From DATDVD01 sp035290065 (GTDB taxonomy: Bacteria; Pseudomonadota; Gammaproteobacteria; Coxiellales; Coxiellaceae): a stretch of DNA of 6,793 nucleotides. A program made the position numbers and the translations under genes. The stretch is from positions 1-6,793 of the forward strand of contig DATDVD010000134.1 of assembly GCA_035290065.1 (NCBI GenBank). Direction: 5' to 3'. Under the pieces are notes generated by a model, which was given only the letters and a program-made list of their open reading frames with translations, did not search any database and was not told the DNA's origin. Below, piece after piece: positions 3,999 through 6,793 of the stretch. Position 1 is the stretch's first letter. Each line of letters opens with the position of its first letter.

Positions 3999-6793
3999 TC
4001 AGGCAACAAGGACAGGGGAAGAGGTAGTCGACCCACCAGTAGGAGAAGGACTTAACAAGGCCGTACTAGCACCTGCTCCTGCTGCTGCTGAAGCTGCACA
4101 AGCAGGCAACTCGGCCCTGGCCACTGTTCTTTCCAGAGAAACAGGCAATGGACGCCGTTGCATCACCTGGTCGTACAATAAATCCAATATGTCCTCTTTA
4201 AACGTCGCCTCATAAGGCCTTAACGCTTCTGCATCCACCTCGCCAACCAAATAATTCAACAACGTACGAGCAGCCGCTAAACTTTCCCTCTTCCATGACG
4301 CCACAAAAGAAAAAGTTCTTTCTCTTAAGTCAATATAACGCCTAAGAGAAGCTAAAATAATTTTTCGAGGATAATCACCTCCCCTTAAATGCACTAACAC
4401 GCGTCCATGGATAGTGAGCGATAAATTACATTTAAATAAATGCAAGGTCGTCACCCGATTTACATCCAGCATTCGAGGAGGCTGTACCGTTGCAGGCAAA
4501 TAAGCCCTGTCCAGTGTTTCCCAGAAACGTGAATCCGTTAAATGACCTATATCGAGCCGATCATCATTTAATAAAGCAGCCACAATATCAAAATTTCGTC
4601 TATAGGAAGCATAGAGAATGGCCGTCCCGCACGTATTGCGAGCGTTGATGTCTAGATCCGGGTGAGCCAATAACGCATTAACAACCTTTAAATGATTTCG
4701 TGCTGCAGCCAGTATCAATAATGTACTGCCTTCATTGTCTCTTTCATTAACATTGGCGCCGGCGCCTAATAATGCACAGACGATCGCATCATAACCTTCT
4801 GTCGCCGCTATCAATACTGCCGATTCTCCTACTCTATTTCTCAAATGAACACTGACTCCATTGGCGAGTAAAGCGCTTACCAGGGGTAAATGCCCCCCTT
4901 TTACGGCTGCTATCAGCGCCGTCTCACCCGTATTATTTTGAGCATTAATATCAGTACGAGGATCCGCTAATAAACGGGCCACTTCTGCGGGATTATTGCT
5001 TTTTACCGCTAGAATTAAAGCCGTATTGCCCTCTTCATCTCGGATGGAAGGATGTTGCAATAACAGCTCAACTATCGCGCGATGGCCTTTTTCTCTCGCT
5101 GCGCTTAAAGCAGTACAGATTCCCTCAATTATTAGGTGGGGATCTGCTCCTGCTGCTAATAGAATACGAACAACTTCTGTATGACCCTCCCGCGCTGCCA
5201 AGATCAATGGAACTAATCCATTACTATCGCGTTTTTCTTTATTAACTCCTTTAGCAAGCAATGCGTTGACGATAGTGGCATACCCTCGATAAGCCGCCCA
5301 CACCAACGGAGTACTGTCCCTGGATCCCTCTGTCTCAAGCTCCGATACATCTAACCCTTCCACAAGAATAGCCGCTATCGCTTCATGGCGTGTGTTGAGG
5401 GCACATACCAATGCATGTCTACGATCCCCACTATCAGCCCCCGCTGCTACTAAAGCACGAACTATCGTTTCATGCCCTGAATTCGCCGCCTCTGCTAATG
5501 CAGTCTTTACGGCCTTATTTTTTAAATGAATATTTGCTCCATTCCCAAGTAAATCCACGACAAGGGGCAAATATCCCCCTCTTACGGCTGCTATCAGCGC
5601 CGTCTCACCCGTATTATTTTGAGCATTAATATCAGTACGAGGATCCGCTAATAAACGGGCCACTTCTGCGGGATTATTGCTTTTTACCGCTAGAATTAAA
5701 GCCGTATTCTCTTCTTCATCTCGAATGGAAGGATGTTGCAATAACAACGCCACTACCGCACTATGGCCTTTTTCTCTCGCTACACTTAACGACGTATCTC
5801 TCCCAGCTCTAGCGTTAACATCGGCGCCTCCTTCCAACAACAAACGAACCGCCCCTAGGTGGCCATGAGCCGCCGCTGAGAATAACGGAAATAATCCTTT
5901 CCTATCACGTTTGTCTGTATTAGCTCCCTTAACAAGCAACACGTTGACAATAGCGTCATATCCTCGATAAGCCGCCCACACGAGAGGAAGACAACCATCC
6001 TCTGCCTCCTCCTCCAGTTCCGCTCTCACTAGGGGGGTGAGGAGAATAGCTGCTACCGATTCATAGTCTTTTTCAAAAGCGCATATCAATGCGTCTCTAC
6101 AATTTCCACTATCAACCCCGGCTACTAATAAATTGCGGACTATCGTTTCATGCCTCGCCTTCACTGCTACTACCAGCGCCGATTCCCCTGCTCTATTTTT
6201 CAAGTGAACATTGGCTCGATTTGCAAGTAAATCCATGAGAAGGGGTAGATGTCCTCCCCTTGCGGCTGCTATCAGCGCCGTCTCACCCATATTATTTTGA
6301 GCATTAATATCAGTACGAGGATCCGCTAACAAACAGGCCACTTCTGCGGGATTATTGCTTTTTACCGCTCGAATTAAAGCCGTATTCTCTTCTTCATCTC
6401 GGATGGAAGGATGTTGCAATAACAGCTCAACTATCGCGCGATGGCCTTTTTCTCTCGCTGCGCTTAAAGCAGTACAGGTTCCCTCTACTAGGTTGGGATT
6501 TGCTCCTGCTGCTAATAGAATACGAACAGCTTCTGTATGCCCCTCCCGCGCTGCCAAGATCAATGGAACTGATCCATTACTATCGCGTTTTTCTTTATTA
6601 ACTCCTTTAGCAAGCAATGCGTTGACGATAGTGGCATACCCTCGATAAGCCGCCCACACCAACGGAGTACTGTCCCTGGATCCCTCTGTCTCAAGTTCCG
6701 ATACATCTAACCCTTCCACAAGAATAGCCGCTATCGCTTCATGGCGTGTGTTGAGGGCACATACCAATGCATGTCTACGATCCCCACTATCAG
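3999..6793 (-). CDS. Giant ankyrin-repeat protein, 5' end cut by the window
   Basis: The frame is open through the right edge and reads into D-S-G-D-R-R-H-A before the TTG at 6767, so that TTG is internal and the true start lies outside. Residue numbers here count from 6767 (922 visible residues). Residues 1-742 hold about 23 ankyrin repeats of 31-34 residues with the usual TALxxAAxxGHxxIVxxLLxxGA pattern, plus variants ending in HPSIRDEE or DPRTDINAQN. They form a higher-order unit of 226 residues: 1-226, 227-452 and 453 to about 650. Two further ankyrin repeats follow. Residues 745-882 are non-ankyrin, mixed and basic, and unrecognised. Residues 883-922 are an Ala/Ser/Thr/Gly/Pro-rich tail. 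Ankyrin arrays are protein-binding scaffolds; the partner cannot be read from sequence. In intracellular gammaproteobacteria such proteins are often secreted effectors, which is inference here. No membrane segment is visible. The DNA is visibly less AT-rich than pepN. There is no frameshift or internal stop despite the repeats. Confidence 0.92.
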   Translation of the reverse strand, partial: DSGDRRHALVCALNTRHEAIAAILVEGLDVSELETEGSRDSTPLVWAAYRGYATIVNALLAKGVNKEKRDSNGSVPLILAAREGHTEAVRILLAAGANPNLVEGTCTALSAAREKGHRAIVELLLQHPSIRDEEENTALIRAVKSNNPAEVACLLADPRTDINAQNNMGETALIAAARGGHLPLLMDLLANRANVHLKNRAGESALVVAVKARHETIVRNLLVAGVDSGNCRDALICAFEKDYESVAAILLTPLVRAELEEEAEDGCLPLVWAAYRGYDAIVNVLLVKGANTDKRDRKGLFPLFSAAAHGHLGAVRLLLEGGADVNARAGRDTSLSVAREKGHSAVVALLLQHPSIRDEEENTALILAVKSNNPAEVARLLADPRTDINAQNNTGETALIAAVRGGYLPLVVDLLGNGANIHLKNKAVKTALAEAANSGHETIVRALVAAGADSGDRRHALVCALNTRHEAIAAILVEGLDVSELETEGSRDSTPLVWAAYRGYATIVNALLAKGVNKEKRDSNGLVPLILAAREGHTEVVRILLAAGADPHLIIEGICTALSAAREKGHRAIVELLLQHPSIRDEEGNTALILAVKSNNPAEVARLLADPRTDINAQNNTGETALIAAVKGGHLPLVSALLANGVSVHLRNRVGESAVLIAATEGYDAIVCALLGAGANVNERDNEGSTLLILAAARNHLKVVNALLAHPDLDINARNTCGTAILYASYRRNFDIVAALLNDDRLDIGHLTDSRFWETLDRAYLPATVQPPRMLDVNRVTTLHLFKCNLSLTIHGRVLVHLRGGDYPRKIILASLRRYIDLRERTFSFVASWKRESLAAARTLLNYLVGEVDAEALRPYEATFKEDILDLLYDQVMQRRPLPVSLERTVARAELPACAASAAAGAGASTALLSPSPTGGSTTSSPVLVA
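4002..4535 (-). other. Non-ankyrin C-terminal region and low-complexity tail of the ankyrin protein
   Basis: Codes for residues 745-922. The first 138 residues (LTDSRFWETL to about SLERTVARAE) contain a likely beta stretch (CNLSLTIHGRVLVHL) and helices (ILASLRRYIDLRER, LAAARTLLNYLVGEVD, FKEDILDLLYDQVMQ). I recognise no family. The last 40 residues are almost all A, S, T, G, P and L, partly from a GCT-like triplet run at about 4074-4097. The end reads SSPVLVA: small and polar residues followed by hydrophobics at -2 to -4, as in many Dot/Icm-type C-terminal signals. No clear acidic E-block lies in the tail, so the secretion reading is weak. Confidence 0.6.
4818..5411 (-). repeat. Ankyrin supermodule copy 3, downstream end diverged
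   Basis: Encodes residues 453 to about 650. It starts almost identically to copy 1 (LVCALNTRHE) and carries one extra codon relative to the other copies (LIIEG against LVEG near residue 545). It loses recognisable higher-order similarity after GESA (about residue 650), where the array ends with unrelated ankyrin repeats (TEGYDAIVCALLGAGANVN, RNHLKVVNALLAHPDLDIN). The downstream boundary is approximate. Confidence 0.88.
5412..6089 (-). repeat. Ankyrin supermodule copy 2
   Basis: A full 678-bp unit encoding residues 227-452, from LICAFEKDYE to DSGDRRHA. Its first half is clearly diverged from copies 1 and 3: it has TPLVRAELEEEAEDG where they have VEGLDVSELETEGSRD. The part encoding the PSIRDEEENTALILAVK to GETALIAAV stretch is nearly the same in all three. 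Bases 5582-5708 are identical to 4901-5027 (127 bp) in copy 3, whereas copy 1 has several differences in that block. Confidence 0.92.
6090..6793 (-). repeat. Ankyrin supermodule copy 1 plus the tail of a preceding copy
   Basis: Positions 6090-6767 encode one full 226-residue, seven-ankyrin unit, from LVCALNTRHE to DSGNCRDA. Positions 6768-6793 encode DSGDRRHA, the same ending as the second copy, so another unit lies beyond the window. Bases 6501-6793 match 5145-5437 with four substitutions by eye and no gap, at an offset of 1356 bp (two units). Two of the four are silent and two change residues (Val/Ala and Leu/Ser). Confidence 0.93.

Noticed and set aside
5411..5629. Plus-strand frame with a hydrophobic, proline-rich product in the ankyrin gene
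   Set aside because: It is antisense to an intact ankyrin module and has no Shine-Dalgarno, so it is a shadow.
4996..6648. Three plus-strand open frames at 4996-5184, 5677-5868 and 6355-6648 with near-identical starts (MLFTARIKAV), looking like a small paralogous family
   Set aside because: They are antisense shadows of the repeated ankyrin modules. Their starts are 681 and 678 bp apart, exactly the module spacing including the one-codon insertion in copy 3, and they have no convincing ribosome sites or family resemblance.
6765..6767. TTG at 6767 as the start of the ankyrin gene
   Set aside because: The frame stays open to the edge, and the upstream residues (DSGDRRHA) match the sequence preceding the same position in copy 3, so this codon is internal.
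4818..6793. CRISPR array or non-coding satellite
   Set aside because: The repeats are 678 bp, in frame, and encode continuous ankyrin motifs without stops.

Overview
The window holds three genes, all on the minus strand. In transcription order they are a very large ankyrin-repeat protein cut by the right edge (3999 to beyond 6793), an NhaA-type Na+/H+ antiporter (2688-3866) and an M1-family aminopeptidase N (82-2691). There are no RNA genes, insertion sequences or CRISPR arrays. The only non-coding stretches are the 132-bp gap between the ankyrin gene and nhaA and the 81 bases downstream of pepN.

PepN and NhaA both resemble the enterobacterial proteins closely in length and residue spacing, so the host is very probably a gammaproteobacterium. 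The AT-rich housekeeping genes next to a giant eukaryote-like ankyrin protein suggest a host-associated or intracellular lineage such as the Legionellales (Legionella/Coxiella/Rickettsiella-like). That placement is inference; no marker gene in the window settles it.

nhaA and pepN form a tight two-gene unit: the nhaA stop and the best pepN start share an ATGA overlap, which implies translational coupling. A plausible sigma70 promoter (GTGACG-17 bp-TAGAAT) and a good Shine-Dalgarno lie just upstream of nhaA, so the pair can be transcribed independently of the ankyrin gene. pepN is followed by a nested inverted repeat resembling a dispersed palindromic element, with a small tandem repeat beside it.

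The ankyrin gene is the accessory and most interesting part. At least 23 ankyrin repeats are visible. They are arranged in a higher-order unit of 226 codons (678 bp, seven ankyrin repeats) present about three times, and the upstream edge of the window is already the tail of another copy. The copies are mosaic. The first and third are almost identical over 293 bp including the window edge, while the second and third are identical over a different 127-bp block. This points to recent two-module duplication and/or gene conversion. After the ankyrins come about 140 residues I do not recognise and a Ser/Thr/Ala/Gly/Pro-rich tail ending in small hydrophobic residues, compatible with (but not proof of) a type IV-secreted effector. 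I see no multi-gene defence or other novel system.
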